Source of the DNA: Caldifarciminota bacterium UBA2202
Lineage (GTDB): Bacteria > Hydrothermota > 32-111
Assembly: GCA_002327905.1 (NCBI GenBank)
Contig: DCUY01000086.1
Span: 1-27,255 of the forward strand
Length of the DNA: 27,255 nucleotides
Direction: 5' to 3'
Made by a program: the position numbers and the translations under genes. Within the stretch, counting starts at the first letter, position 1. Every line of letters starts with the position of its first letter. The notes under the pieces are model-generated. The model ran no database searches, was not told the origin of the DNA, and worked only from the letters and a program-made list of their open reading frames with translations. Positions 7,411 through 14,746 of this stretch are shown here, piece by piece.

Positions 7411-7697
7411 AAGATAATAAAAAAATAATCATTAATCCGATAATAACCGAGAAGGCCGCATATACTAAGTCAGCAGTGAGGACTTATGTATTTGAGGTGG
7501 CATTGGATGCCAATAAAGTTGAAATCAAACATGCAGTTGAAAAACTTTTCAATGTCAAAGTCAGTGATGTCAGAACACTCAATGTGCTCGGAAAAGTCAA
7601 AAGGAGCAAATTCGGATTGGGAAAGAGAAAGGACACTAAGAAGGCATACGTGACATTGAAGGAAAACCAGAGAATCGAACTCTTTGAAGGAGCATAA
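7407..7697 (+). CDS. rplW: Large ribosomal subunit protein L23
   Basis: A 96-residue protein at the tunnel exit, the docking site for trigger factor and signal recognition particle in bacteria. Family features are INPIITEKA near the N-terminus, TYVFEVALDANKVEIKHAVEKLFNVKV in the middle, and a basic KVKRSKFGLGKRKD loop before KKAYVTL. The start ATG overlaps the rplD stop (ATGA), so initiation is probably coupled. Length is typical. Confidence 0.97.
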   Translation: MKDNKKIIINPIITEKAAYTKSAVRTYVFEVALDANKVEIKHAVEKLFNVKVSDVRTLNVLGKVKRSKFGLGKRKDTKKAYVTLKENQRIELFEGA

Positions 7698-7706
7698 GAG
7701 GTAAAT

Positions 7707-8534
7707 ATGGGACTTAAAACATACAGGCCGATTACACCGGGTCAGAGATTCAAGAAGACTCTCACATTTGAAGAGATTACGCAGAGCAAGCCGGAGAGAA
7801 GGCTTACAAAGATTATTAAGAAGACCGGCGGAAGAAACAATATGGGCAGAGTGACGAACAAGCTGACTGGCGGCGGTTCAAAAAGAAAATACAGAATAAT
7901 AGATTTCAGAAGAAACAAAATGGAAATACCCGGAAAAGTATTCTCAATAGAATATGATCCGAATAGAAGCGCGAACATAGCTCTTCTTCACTATATAGAC
8001 GGAGAGAAGAGATACATTCTCGCTCCTGAGGGGATGAAGACCGGAGATGAAGTCATTGCCGGAGAGAATGTCCCTGCAAAACTCGGAAATGCTCTTCCTT
8101 TGAAGAATATTCCTGTGGGAATAGAGATTCACAATATAGAACTTACAAAGGGAAAGGGCGGACAGATAGTGCGCTCCGCAGGCTCCTCTGCGCAGATTCT
8201 TGCAAAAGAGGGCGACTGGTGCCACATCAGGATGCCGTCCGGAGAAGTGCGTCTGATACACATAAATAATTTTGCAACAGTGGGGAAAGTGGGAAATTCA
8301 GAGCATTCTTCAATAGTGATAGGAAAGGCGGGAGTGTCAAGGCACATGGGAATCAAACCGAGAGTCAGAGCAGTTGCAATGAATCCGGTTGACCATCCGA
8401 TGGGCGGCGGTGAAGGAAAAACGAGCGGCGGAAGACACCCTTGCAATAGAAACGGAATTCCTGCAAAGGGCTTTAAGACAAGAAAGAAAAAGAAATATTC
8501 GAATAAATACATTGTTTCGAGAAGAAAAAAATAG
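7707..8534 (+). CDS. rplB: Large ribosomal subunit protein L2
   Basis: A 275-residue primary 23S rRNA-binding protein needed for subunit association and peptidyl-transferase assembly. Signatures are KTYRPITPGQRF at the N-terminus, GRNNMGRVTNKLTGGGSKR, and the C-terminal MNPVDHPMGGGEG segment holding the conserved histidine, followed by a basic RKKKKYSNKYIVSRRKK tail. Length matches the family. An AAGAGGT site (7696-7702) overlaps the rplW stop codon. Confidence 0.98.
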   Translation: MGLKTYRPITPGQRFKKTLTFEEITQSKPERRLTKIIKKTGGRNNMGRVTNKLTGGGSKRKYRIIDFRRNKMEIPGKVFSIEYDPNRSANIALLHYIDGEKRYILAPEGMKTGDEVIAGENVPAKLGNALPLKNIPVGIEIHNIELTKGKGGQIVRSAGSSAQILAKEGDWCHIRMPSGEVRLIHINNFATVGKVGNSEHSSIVIGKAGVSRHMGIKPRVRAVAMNPVDHPMGGGEGKTSGGRHPCNRNGIPAKGFKTRKKKKYSNKYIVSRRKK

Positions 8535-8545
8535 GAGGATGAACT

Positions 8546-8833
8546 TTGTCACGCTCATTTAAAAAAGGTCCGTACATTGACGAAAGGCTCTTAAAGAGAG
8601 TCAATGAACTCAATGAAAAGAAAGAGAAGAAAGTTTTGAAGACATACAAACGCGCTTCAATGATCTCTCCTGAATTCGTTGGACACACGATAGCCATTCA
8701 CAATGGCAAAAAATTCATTCCTGTGTTCATTACTGAAAACATGGTGGGACACCGTTTGGGCGAATTCTCACCTACAAGAACATTCAGAGCGCATTCAGGC
8801 GACAGAAAAGAAGGAAAAGTCACAGCTTCATAA
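8546..8833 (+). CDS. rpsS: Small ribosomal subunit protein S19 (TTG start)
   Basis: A 95-residue protein of the 30S head contacting S13 and the inter-subunit bridge. MSRSFKKGPYID at the start and GHRLGEFSPTRTFRAHSG near the end are diagnostic. The start is TTG at 8546, preceded by AGGAGG (8533-8538). The ATG at 8539 is in another frame and cannot be used, so TTG initiation is forced by both homology and frame. It is one of five TTG-started genes in this cluster. Confidence 0.97.
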   Translation: MSRSFKKGPYIDERLLKRVNELNEKKEKKVLKTYKRASMISPEFVGHTIAIHNGKKFIPVFITENMVGHRLGEFSPTRTFRAHSGDRKEGKVTAS

Positions 8834-8844
8834 AGGAGAATTAT

Positions 8845-9186
8845 ATGCAAGCAGTAGCACATGCAAAATATACAAGGATTTCAGCCAAAAAGGCAGTGAT
8901 AGTAGCAGACCTTGTCAGAGGCATGAATATTACTGAGGCGTTGAATACGCTTCAATTCACACCGAAGAAGGCGGCTCGCATACTTCACAAGCTTGTCCGT
9001 TCGGCTGCATCAAATGCAATAAGCCAGATGGGAGCCACAAAGCTTTCTGATGAAGACCTTGTAATAAAGGAAATAAGAGTAAACGGCGGTCCTATGATGA
9101 AGAGAAATCAGCCGAGAGCCCGCGGAAGGGCATTCCTTATAAGAAAAAGAATGAGTCATATAACGGTTGTCGTGGAAACAAAATAA
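8845..9186 (+). CDS. rplV: Large ribosomal subunit protein L22
   Basis: A 113-residue 50S protein whose beta-hairpin lines the exit tunnel beside L4. The globular part KYTRISAKKAVIVADLVRGM and KKAARILHKLVRSAASNA is typical, as is the hairpin MMKRNQPRARGRAFLIRKRM with HITVVVE at the end. An AAAGGAG site (8832-8838) lies 6 bases before the ATG. It is followed by rpsC after 13 bases, once the correct rpsC start is used. Confidence 0.97.
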   Translation: MQAVAHAKYTRISAKKAVIVADLVRGMNITEALNTLQFTPKKAARILHKLVRSAASNAISQMGATKLSDEDLVIKEIRVNGGPMMKRNQPRARGRAFLIRKRMSHITVVVETK

Positions 9187-9199
9187 ACGGAGGTTACTT

Positions 9200-9907
9200 T
9201 TGGGACAGAAAACGCATCCATTGGGATTTAGAGTCGGAATAACAAAGAACTGGCTCTCTAGATGGTTAAATATGAAAGAGTATCCTCAACTACTCAAAGA
9301 GGATCAAAAGATAAGGCAATACATTACAAGTAAAATTGATCAGATAGTAAAAGAAAGCGACAAAAAGGACGAGACTTCAGGGATTTCAAAAATAGTGATT
9401 GAGAGAAAATCCAAAAAAGTCAAAGTGATAGTATTCTCTTCAAAGCCGGGAATAATAATCGGACAGCAAGGAAAGACGGTCGACGAGCTTAAAGAAGAGC
9501 TTAAGATGGTAACAGGAAAAGATGTCGATATAAATATAAATGAAATAGAAAACTCTGCAATTGATGCGCAGTTAATAGCTGAGAACATTGCACGGCAGAT
9601 AGAGAAACGTATTGCCTATAAAAGAGCAATGAAACGTTCTGTGCAGAATGCAATGCGTCTCGGAGCGCAGGGAATAAAAGTCTCCTGCGGAGGCAGATTG
9701 AACGGCGCTGAAATAGCAAGAACCGAATGGTACAGAGAGGGCAGAGTGCCTCTTCAGACGCTTCGCGCTGATATTGATTTCGGTTTCAGAGTTGCACGCA
9801 CGACAGCAGGCGCTATAGGCGTGAAAGTGTGGGTCTACAACGGAGAATTCACCAAAAAGGGCATTCAGACGGATGAGACCAACATCAAGGTGAAAAAGAA
9901 GAAATAA
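9200..9907 (+). CDS. rpsC: Small ribosomal subunit protein S3 (TTG start)
   Basis: S3 lies at the mRNA entry site of the 30S subunit. The true N-terminus is MGQKTHPLGFRVGITK, read from TTG 9200; CGGAGG (9188-9193) is 6 bases upstream. A longer in-frame extension to ATG 9167 would overlap rplV and has no homology support. That leaves 235 residues. A KH domain is visible with its GxxG loop IIIGQQGKTVDELK, and the C-terminal domain has YREGRVPLQTLRADIDFG followed by GVKVWVYNGE. The tail is Lys-rich. Confidence 0.96.
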   Translation: MGQKTHPLGFRVGITKNWLSRWLNMKEYPQLLKEDQKIRQYITSKIDQIVKESDKKDETSGISKIVIERKSKKVKVIVFSSKPGIIIGQQGKTVDELKEELKMVTGKDVDININEIENSAIDAQLIAENIARQIEKRIAYKRAMKRSVQNAMRLGAQGIKVSCGGRLNGAEIARTEWYREGRVPLQTLRADIDFGFRVARTTAGAIGVKVWVYNGEFTKKGIQTDETNIKVKKKK

Positions 9908-9919
9908 GGAGCGGCAAAT

Positions 9920-10336
9920 ATGTTGATTCCAAAAAGAGTAAAATACAGAAAACAACAGCGTGGAAGAAGAAAAGGCGCTGCGAAGGGCGGATTTGATGTT
10001 TCATTCGGCGACTTCGGGATACAGTCGCTTGAGGTCTGCTGGGTGACGGCAAGACAGATAGAAGCCGCCAGAGTGGCTATACAGAGAACTCTGCATAAGG
10101 ACGGAAAGCTCTGGGTGAGAATGTTCCCTGACAAGCCCGTGACAAAAAAGCCGGCAGAGACGAGAATGGGAAAGGGAAAAGGAGCGCCTGAATTTTGGGT
10201 GGTCGTAATAAAACCCGGAAAGGTAATGTTTGAAATGGCCGGAGTTACTGAAGAAGTAGCAAGAAAAGCAACAATACTCGCCTCCCACAAACTCCCTGTG
10301 AGAGTGAGATTCGTCAAAAGAGAAGGAGTGTTATGA
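9920..10336 (+). CDS. rplP: Large ribosomal subunit protein L16
   Basis: A 138-residue 50S protein near the A site and the tRNA elbow. It starts MLIPKRVKYRKQQRGR, and contains the conserved KLWVRMFPDKPVTKKPAETRMGKGKG block followed by EFWVVVIKPG and ASHKLPVRVRFV. Length is typical. An AAGGAG site (9906-9911) precedes the ATG by 8 bases. The gene ends in an ATGA overlap with rpmC. Confidence 0.98.
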   Translation: MLIPKRVKYRKQQRGRRKGAAKGGFDVSFGDFGIQSLEVCWVTARQIEAARVAIQRTLHKDGKLWVRMFPDKPVTKKPAETRMGKGKGAPEFWVVVIKPGKVMFEMAGVTEEVARKATILASHKLPVRVRFVKREGVL

Positions 10337-10539
10337 TTATGAAAATAAAGGATATACGCGAATTCAACGAAAAAGAACTGGACAGCAAGCTTCACGAGCT
10401 TCAGAATGAGCTCTTCGGACTCAGAATGAAGATGAAGACCACTGATATAACAAATAATGCGCAGTTCAGAAATATAAGAAAAGACATATCAAGAATTCTC
10501 ACTATTCAAAATGAGAGAATCAACAAGCAGGAGAAATAA
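10333..10539 (+). CDS. rpmC: Large ribosomal subunit protein L29
   Basis: A 68-residue two-helix protein at the tunnel exit beside L23. IKDIREFNEKELDSKLHELQNELFGLRMK and RNIRKDISRILTIQNER are the two helices. ATG 10333 overlaps the rplP stop and sits 4 bases after AAGGAG (10323-10328); ATG 10339 would be 10 bases away, so the first is preferred. The stop TAA shares its last base with the rpsQ ATG. Confidence 0.95.
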   Translation: MIMKIKDIREFNEKELDSKLHELQNELFGLRMKMKTTDITNNAQFRNIRKDISRILTIQNERINKQEK

Positions 10540-10802
10540 TGGAGAAGAAACAGAGAAAGGTTTATACAGGAGAGGTAGTTTCCGACAAAATGGACAAGTC
10601 CATAGTGGTTATAATAAATAGAAAAAAGAAACACCCGCTCTATAAAAAATTCGTATCAAGAAGATACCGCTTGATGGCTCATGACGAAAAAGGGCAGGCA
10701 TCAATCGGAGATATAGTGAGAGTCGAGGAGACAAGGCCGCTTTCAAAGAGCAAAAGATTCCGTCTTATTGAAGTGGTTAAAAAGGCAGATGTAGTCGAAT
10801 AA
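10539..10802 (+). CDS. rpsQ: Small ribosomal subunit protein S17
   Basis: An 87-residue OB-fold 16S rRNA-binding protein needed early in 30S assembly. It shows GEVVSDKMDKSIVVII, then HPLYKKFVSRRYRLMAHDE, then GDIVRVEETRPLSKSKRFRL, which is the family pattern in order. A CAGGAG site (10528-10533) lies inside the end of rpmC, 5 bases before the ATG, and the two genes overlap by one base. Confidence 0.97.
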   Translation: MEKKQRKVYTGEVVSDKMDKSIVVIINRKKKHPLYKKFVSRRYRLMAHDEKGQASIGDIVRVEETRPLSKSKRFRLIEVVKKADVVE

Positions 10803-10818
10803 ACAAAGTGAGGCATAG

Positions 10819-11187
10819 ATGATACAGGAATATTCGCGTTTAAACATTGCCGACAACAGCGGTGTAAAAAAAGTAAAATGCATCAAAGTTATCGGCGGAA
10901 CAGGAAGAAGATATGCATTCCTCGGCGACATAATAATCGCCGCAGTGCAGGATGCAATACCTGAATCCGAGCTTAAACAGGGCGCAATCGTGCGTGCGGT
11001 TATAGTGAGGACAAGCAAAGAGCAGAGAAGAAAAGACGGGTCGTACATAAGATTTGACGATAATGCATGCGTGATAATTGATGCGGCGAATGAACCAAAG
11101 GGTTCAAGAATTTTCGGCCCTGTGGCAAGAGAGCTCAGAGATAAGAAATTCATGAAGATTGTTTCACTTGCACCGGAGGTTGTGTGA
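10819..11187 (+). CDS. rplN: Large ribosomal subunit protein L14
   Basis: A 122-residue beta-barrel 50S protein at the inter-subunit face. It starts MIQEYSRLNIADNSGVKKVKCIKVIGG and ends FMKIVSLAPEVV, both characteristic, with RRKDGSYIRFDDNACVI in the middle. Exact family length. GTGAGG (10808-10813) precedes the ATG by 5 bases. In most bacteria this gene opens the spc operon; the 16-base gap upstream shows no promoter, so here it appears fused to the S10 transcription unit. Confidence 0.98.
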   Translation: MIQEYSRLNIADNSGVKKVKCIKVIGGTGRRYAFLGDIIIAAVQDAIPESELKQGAIVRAVIVRTSKEQRRKDGSYIRFDDNACVIIDAANEPKGSRIFGPVARELRDKKFMKIVSLAPEVV

Positions 11188-11507
11188 TGGAAAAATTAAA
11201 TATTAGAAAAGACGACACTGTGCAGGTTATTTCCGGAGCAGAGGCCGGCAAAAAAGGAAAAGTGCTCAGAATAGTCAAAGAAAAAAACAGAGCAATAGTT
11301 GAAGGTGTAAAACTTGTCAAGAAGCACAAGAAAGCTGCAAAGCAGGGCGAACAGAGCGGTATAGTCACAATTGAGAGTCCGATAGCAATATCAAATCTCA
11401 TGCTCGTCTGTCCGAAATGCAACCAGCCGACAAGAGTGGGCCATTCAAGATCTGAAAAAAAATCAGTCAGGGTCTGCAAAAAGTGCGGCGAAATGATTGT
11501 GAGGTAA
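11187..11507 (+). CDS. rplX: Large ribosomal subunit protein L24, zinc-ribbon form
   Basis: A 50S assembly-initiator protein with a KOW motif (KDDTVQVISGAEAGKKGKVLR). I chose ATG 11187, which overlaps the rplN stop, because GGAGG (11175-11179) is 7 bases away; GTG 11184 would add one residue. The 106-residue product has an extra C-terminal Cys4 ribbon, CPKC at 75-78 and CKKC at 97-100. This occurs in some bacterial lineages but is absent from E. coli L24. Together with the C+ forms of S4, S14 and L36 it indicates a zinc-rich ribosome. Confidence 0.96.
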   Translation: MEKLNIRKDDTVQVISGAEAGKKGKVLRIVKEKNRAIVEGVKLVKKHKKAAKQGEQSGIVTIESPIAISNLMLVCPKCNQPTRVGHSRSEKKSVRVCKKCGEMIVR

Positions 11508-11509
11508 TT

Positions 11510-12049
11510 ATGTCAGAAACAAAAAAACTTTATGATGAAAAAGTAAGAAAGGAACTGTTGAAAGAGCTTAAGCTCAAGAACATCAATGAGGTTCCCAAAC
11601 TTCAGAAAATAGTAATCAGCATGGGTCTCGGAAAAGCATTGCAGGACAAGGCGATTTTGGATGAAGCTGTGAAAGATATTTCGGCAATAACTGGCCAGAG
11701 ACCGGTCATTACAGAGGCAAAGAAATCCATATCGAATTTCAAACTCAGAAAAGGCGTTAAAGTGGGTCTGAAGCTCACATTGAGACGCGAAATGATGTAC
11801 GAGTTTGTCGACAGGTTCTTCAATGTTGCGATTCCCCGTATCAGGGATTTCCGCGGAATCAATTCCGACTCGTTTGACGGAAACGGAAATTTCAACATGG
11901 GAATAACAGACCATGTTATTTTCCCTGAAATAGAATATGACAAAATCAAATATCCGTTCGGCATGAACATCACATTTGTGATTAAATCAAAGAATGATCA
12001 GCATTCATTCGCGCTTCTAAAGAAGCTCGGAATGCCTTTCAAAAAATAA
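11510..12049 (+). CDS. rplE: Large ribosomal subunit protein L5
   Basis: A 179-residue protein that binds 5S rRNA and contacts P-site tRNA. The chosen ATG 11510 follows GAGGT (11501-11505) by 4 bases and gives MSETKKLYDEKVRKELL, the expected N-terminus; an upstream ATG at 11483 would run inside rplX and add residues of no known family match. Conserved segments are VPKLQKIVISMGLG, TGQRPVITEAKKSISNFKLR and the C-terminal MNITFVIK...LLKKLGMPF. Confidence 0.96.
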   Translation: MSETKKLYDEKVRKELLKELKLKNINEVPKLQKIVISMGLGKALQDKAILDEAVKDISAITGQRPVITEAKKSISNFKLRKGVKVGLKLTLRREMMYEFVDRFFNVAIPRIRDFRGINSDSFDGNGNFNMGITDHVIFPEIEYDKIKYPFGMNITFVIKSKNDQHSFALLKKLGMPFKK

Positions 12050-12059
12050 CGGAGGATAA

Positions 12060-12245
12060 ATGGCTAAGAAAAGCATGGTAATCAAGAACAACAGAGAAAG
12101 AAAGTTTTTGATAAGAAAGAGAAACAGGTGTCAGGTTTGCGGCAGGTCGCGAGGATTCTACAGAGACTTCGGATTGTGCAGAATCTGTCTCAGGGAGATG
12201 GCGCACAAGGGACTGTTGCCGGGCATCAAAAAGGCAAGCTGGTAA
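12060..12245 (+). CDS. rpsZ: Small ribosomal subunit protein S14, zinc-binding type Z
   Basis: A 61-residue short C+ form of S14. Four cysteines, C24/C27 (CQVC) and C40/C43 (CRIC), form the zinc site, followed by REMAHKGLLPGIKKASW at the end. The long C- form common in proteobacteria is not present here. A CGGAGG site (12050-12055) lies 4 bases before the ATG. It sits in the normal spc position between rplE and rpsH. Confidence 0.97.
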   Translation: MAKKSMVIKNNRERKFLIRKRNRCQVCGRSRGFYRDFGLCRICLREMAHKGLLPGIKKASW

Positions 12246-12255
12246 GGAGGACAAT

Positions 12256-12654
12256 ATGACAATGACAGATCCCATTGCCGATATGCTTACGAGAATTCGC
12301 AATGCGCAGAAAGCCGGAAAAGACTCCGTCACAATGCCGCATTCCGGAATGAAACAGACAATTCTTGATATTATTAAGAATGAGGGCTACATATCGAACT
12401 ATGAAGAAAATGAAGTAAAGGGCAAGCTTTTCATATCAGTAGGACTCAAGTATGACAAGAACGGAATGCCTGTTATTCACTCGATAGAGCGCATTTCGAA
12501 GCCGGGAATAAAAAGATATATCTCCTGCAAAGAGATTACGCCTGTAATGGGCGGAATGGGAGTTTTGATTATTTCTACTAACAAGGGCGTCATGACTGGC
12601 AAAAAAGCAAGAAAGGAAAAGGTCGGCGGAGAAGTAATCTGCAGGATCTGGTAA
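12256..12654 (+). CDS. rpsH: Small ribosomal subunit protein S8
   Basis: A 132-residue 16S rRNA-binding protein. DPIADMLTRIRNAQ at the N-terminus and the C-terminal block GVLIISTNKGVMTGKKARK followed by GGEVICRIW are diagnostic. S8 represses the spc operon in E. coli by binding a leader near rplE; no such leader can be identified by eye here. An AAGGAGG site (12244-12250) lies 5 bases before the ATG. Confidence 0.98.
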   Translation: MTMTDPIADMLTRIRNAQKAGKDSVTMPHSGMKQTILDIIKNEGYISNYEENEVKGKLFISVGLKYDKNGMPVIHSIERISKPGIKRYISCKEITPVMGGMGVLIISTNKGVMTGKKARKEKVGGEVICRIW

Positions 12655-12665
12655 CAGGAGGAAAA

Positions 12666-13202
12666 ATGTCAAGATTAGGAAAGATGCCGGTGCATATACC
12701 AGACGGAGTCAATGTGATTTTGAAAGACAACATGATATCCGTGAAGGGACCTAAGGGAGAGCTTATTAGAAACTTTCCCGAAAAGGTTGCAGTAAAAATC
12801 GAAGATAAAAAGATAATTGTTGACAGAAACGACGACACGAAGACCTCCAACATGAACCAAGGCCTTCTGAGATCTCTTATCAATAATATGGTGATAGGAG
12901 TAACTCAGGGATACATGAAAGAGCTCATTCTTGAAGCGCGCGAATACAAAGCGCAGATGGAAGGCACCTCATTGAAACTCTCTCTGGGATTCTCGCATCC
13001 TGTGATAATGAAAGCGCCGGAGGGAATCAAATTTGAAGCGCCTGAAGAGAAGAGGGTAGTGATTTCAGGAAGAGACAAGGAGCTTGTCGGTCAGGTCACC
13101 GCAAATATCAAGAAATTGAGAAAGTGGGAGCCTTATGTCAGCAAAGGAATAAAGTTTAAAGGCGAAAAGGTAAGAAAGAAAGAGAGAAAGACCGGAGTAT
13201 AG
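12666..13202 (+). CDS. rplF: Large ribosomal subunit protein L6
   Basis: A 178-residue 50S protein near the factor-binding site, built from two similar domains. It begins MSRLGKMPVHIPDGVNV, has VKGPKGELIRNFP in domain 1, and ends with the signature KLRKWEPYVSKGIKFKGE followed by a basic tail. AGGAGG (12656-12661) precedes the ATG by 4 bases. rplR starts 1 base after the stop codon. Confidence 0.97.
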   Translation: MSRLGKMPVHIPDGVNVILKDNMISVKGPKGELIRNFPEKVAVKIEDKKIIVDRNDDTKTSNMNQGLLRSLINNMVIGVTQGYMKELILEAREYKAQMEGTSLKLSLGFSHPVIMKAPEGIKFEAPEEKRVVISGRDKELVGQVTANIKKLRKWEPYVSKGIKFKGEKVRKKERKTGV

Positions 13203-13203
13203 T

Positions 13204-13566
13204 ATGGATAAAAATATTAAAAAAAGAGAAAAACGCGAAAAAAGGCACACGAGAATCAGAGGCAGGATTAAAGGCACGGTTGAGCGTCCGCGTCTTGTAG
13301 TCTATAGAAGTTTGAATCACATTTATGTGCAGATAATAGACGACACGAATGGAATGACTCTCTGTCAGGCATCATCCCTTGAAAAAGCAATATCTTCCGA
13401 AAAGGGAGATAAGAAATCAAAGGCTGAGAAAGTCGGAGAGACAATCGGAAAGAAGGCAGCGGAAAAGGGCATTAAGAAAATTGTCTTTGACAGAAACGGC
13501 TACAAGTTTCACGGCAGAGTGAAGCAGATAGCGGACGGTGCCAGAAAAGCAGGGCTTGAGTTTTAA
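13204..13566 (+). CDS. rplR: Large ribosomal subunit protein L18
   Basis: A 120-residue 5S rRNA-binding protein of the central protuberance. The N-terminus is very basic (KNIKKREKREKRHTRIRGRI), followed by RPRLVVYRSLNHIYVQIIDD and the C-terminal signature KIVFDRNGYKFHGRVKQIAD...AGLEF. A CGGAG element (13193-13197) within the end of rplF serves as ribosome-binding site, 6 bases before the ATG, so the two genes are tightly coupled. Confidence 0.97.
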   Translation: MDKNIKKREKREKRHTRIRGRIKGTVERPRLVVYRSLNHIYVQIIDDTNGMTLCQASSLEKAISSEKGDKKSKAEKVGETIGKKAAEKGIKKIVFDRNGYKFHGRVKQIADGARKAGLEF

Positions 13567-13578
13567 ATTGGAGGCATA

Positions 13579-14112
13579 TTGAAAACAGTTAGACCAAAAA
13601 TCGACCTTTCATCACTTGAGTTGGTTGACAGTGTCATAGACATAAAGAGAGTCGCCAAGGTAGTCAAGGGCGGACGCAGATTCAAACTCAGGGCAATTGT
13701 CGCCGTAGGAAATAAGAACGGATACATCGGCCTTGGAATAGGAAAAGCGACTGAAACTGCGGATGCAATAAAGAAGGCTACAGAAGCGGCAAGAAAGAAT
13801 ATAGTGCGCGTCTATGTCAATCCGAGAGGCACAATACCTTATCAGGTAGTAGGAAAAAACGGAGCATCAAGAATTCTTTTGAAGCCTGCAGTCGAAGGCA
13901 CAGGAATAATTGCGACAGAGGCGGTGAGAAACATTCTTGAGCTTGCCGGAATAAAAAATATTCTGACAAAATCTCTTGGAAGCAACACCTCTATAAATCT
14001 TGCAAAGGCGACATTCAACGGAATGCTTTCATTATTCTCGCCTGAAGACATCTACTTAATGAAGAGGGGCCGCAACTATGAGAAAAAAAATCAGGAGGTA
14101 GAGAATGACTAA
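13579..14112 (+). CDS. rpsE: Small ribosomal subunit protein S5 (TTG start)
   Basis: A 177-residue 30S protein involved in decoding fidelity and mRNA helicase activity. The double-stranded-RNA-binding part shows VAKVVKGGRRFKLRAIVAVGN and GYIGLGIGKATE, and the C-terminal part GASRILLKPAVEGTGIIA. The start codon is TTG 13579, 4 bases after GGAGG (13570-13574); no in-frame ATG lies nearby. The last 8 bases overlap rpmD. Confidence 0.96.
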   Translation: MKTVRPKIDLSSLELVDSVIDIKRVAKVVKGGRRFKLRAIVAVGNKNGYIGLGIGKATETADAIKKATEAARKNIVRVYVNPRGTIPYQVVGKNGASRILLKPAVEGTGIIATEAVRNILELAGIKNILTKSLGSNTSINLAKATFNGMLSLFSPEDIYLMKRGRNYEKKNQEVEND

Positions 14113-14296
14113 ACTTAGAATAACAATGACGAAGAGCGACATAAATTTTGAGAAGACTCAGAAGAGGACAATAAAAGCTCTCGGGCTGAAGAAGCCACAC
14201 CACACGGTAGTGCAGGTTGACAATCCGTCAGTGCGCGGAATGATCTTCAAGGTGAAACATCTTATTAAAGTTGAAGAAATAAAGGATGGAGAGTAA
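14105..14296 (+). CDS. rpmD: Large ribosomal subunit protein L30
   Basis: A 63-residue 50S protein: TKLRITMTKSDI, then KTQKRTIKALGLKKPHHTVVQ with the conserved GL-K-pattern, then NPSVRGMIFKVKHLIKVEEI. It starts within the end of rpsE, with GGAGGT (about 14094-14099) just upstream inside rpsE. L30 is missing from several bacterial phyla, so its presence helps to limit the lineage. Confidence 0.96.
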   Translation: MTKLRITMTKSDINFEKTQKRTIKALGLKKPHHTVVQVDNPSVRGMIFKVKHLIKVEEIKDGE

Positions 14297-14299
14297 AAG

Positions 14300-14746
14300 A
14301 TGAAACTCAATGAATTGAAACCACCAAAAGGCGCCGTCAAAACAGGCAAAAGAAAAGGACAGGGACCGGGCTCCGGAAACGGAAAGACGGCAGGCAGAGG
14401 AGAAAAGGGCGCAAAATCAAGAACAGGATACTCTGCAAAATTAGGATTTGAAGGAGGCCAAATGCCTCTCATCAGAAGAATCCCGAAGAGGGGATTCAAG
14501 AATTTTATGAGAAAGACATATCAGATAATCAATATTGAGCAGTTGAATGCATACAATGACGGAGAGACTGTCAACCATGAGACACTCAAAGAGATGGGTC
14601 TCATTTCGTCAGTATTCAAAGCAGTCAAGCTCCTCGGCAACGGTGAGCTCACAAAGAAGCTGACAGTAAATGTCGAGAAAGTCTCCGAAAGCGCGAAGAA
14701 GGCGATTGAAGAGAAAGGCGGAAGAGTGGAGGTGAAGATTGATTAA
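14300..14746 (+). CDS. rplO: Large ribosomal subunit protein L15
   Basis: A 148-residue late-assembling 50S protein. The Gly/Lys-rich N-terminal extension (KRKGQGPGSGNGKTAGRGEK) followed by GFEGGQMPLIRRIPKRGF is diagnostic; the C-terminal globular part ends VSESAKKAIEEKGGRVEVKID. The ribosome-binding site is GGAG at 14288-14291. The end overlaps the start of secY by 8 bases. Confidence 0.97.
   Translation: MKLNELKPPKGAVKTGKRKGQGPGSGNGKTAGRGEKGAKSRTGYSAKLGFEGGQMPLIRRIPKRGFKNFMRKTYQIINIEQLNAYNDGETVNHETLKEMGLISSVFKAVKLLGNGELTKKLTVNVEKVSESAKKAIEEKGGRVEVKID

Noticed and set aside
9167..9199. Upstream extension of rpsC to an in-frame ATG
   Set aside because: It overlaps rplV and adds residues absent from S3; the SD at 9188-9193 points to TTG 9200.
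11483..11509. Upstream extension of rplE to an in-frame ATG inside rplX
   Set aside because: The family N-terminus and the GAGGT site fit ATG 11510.
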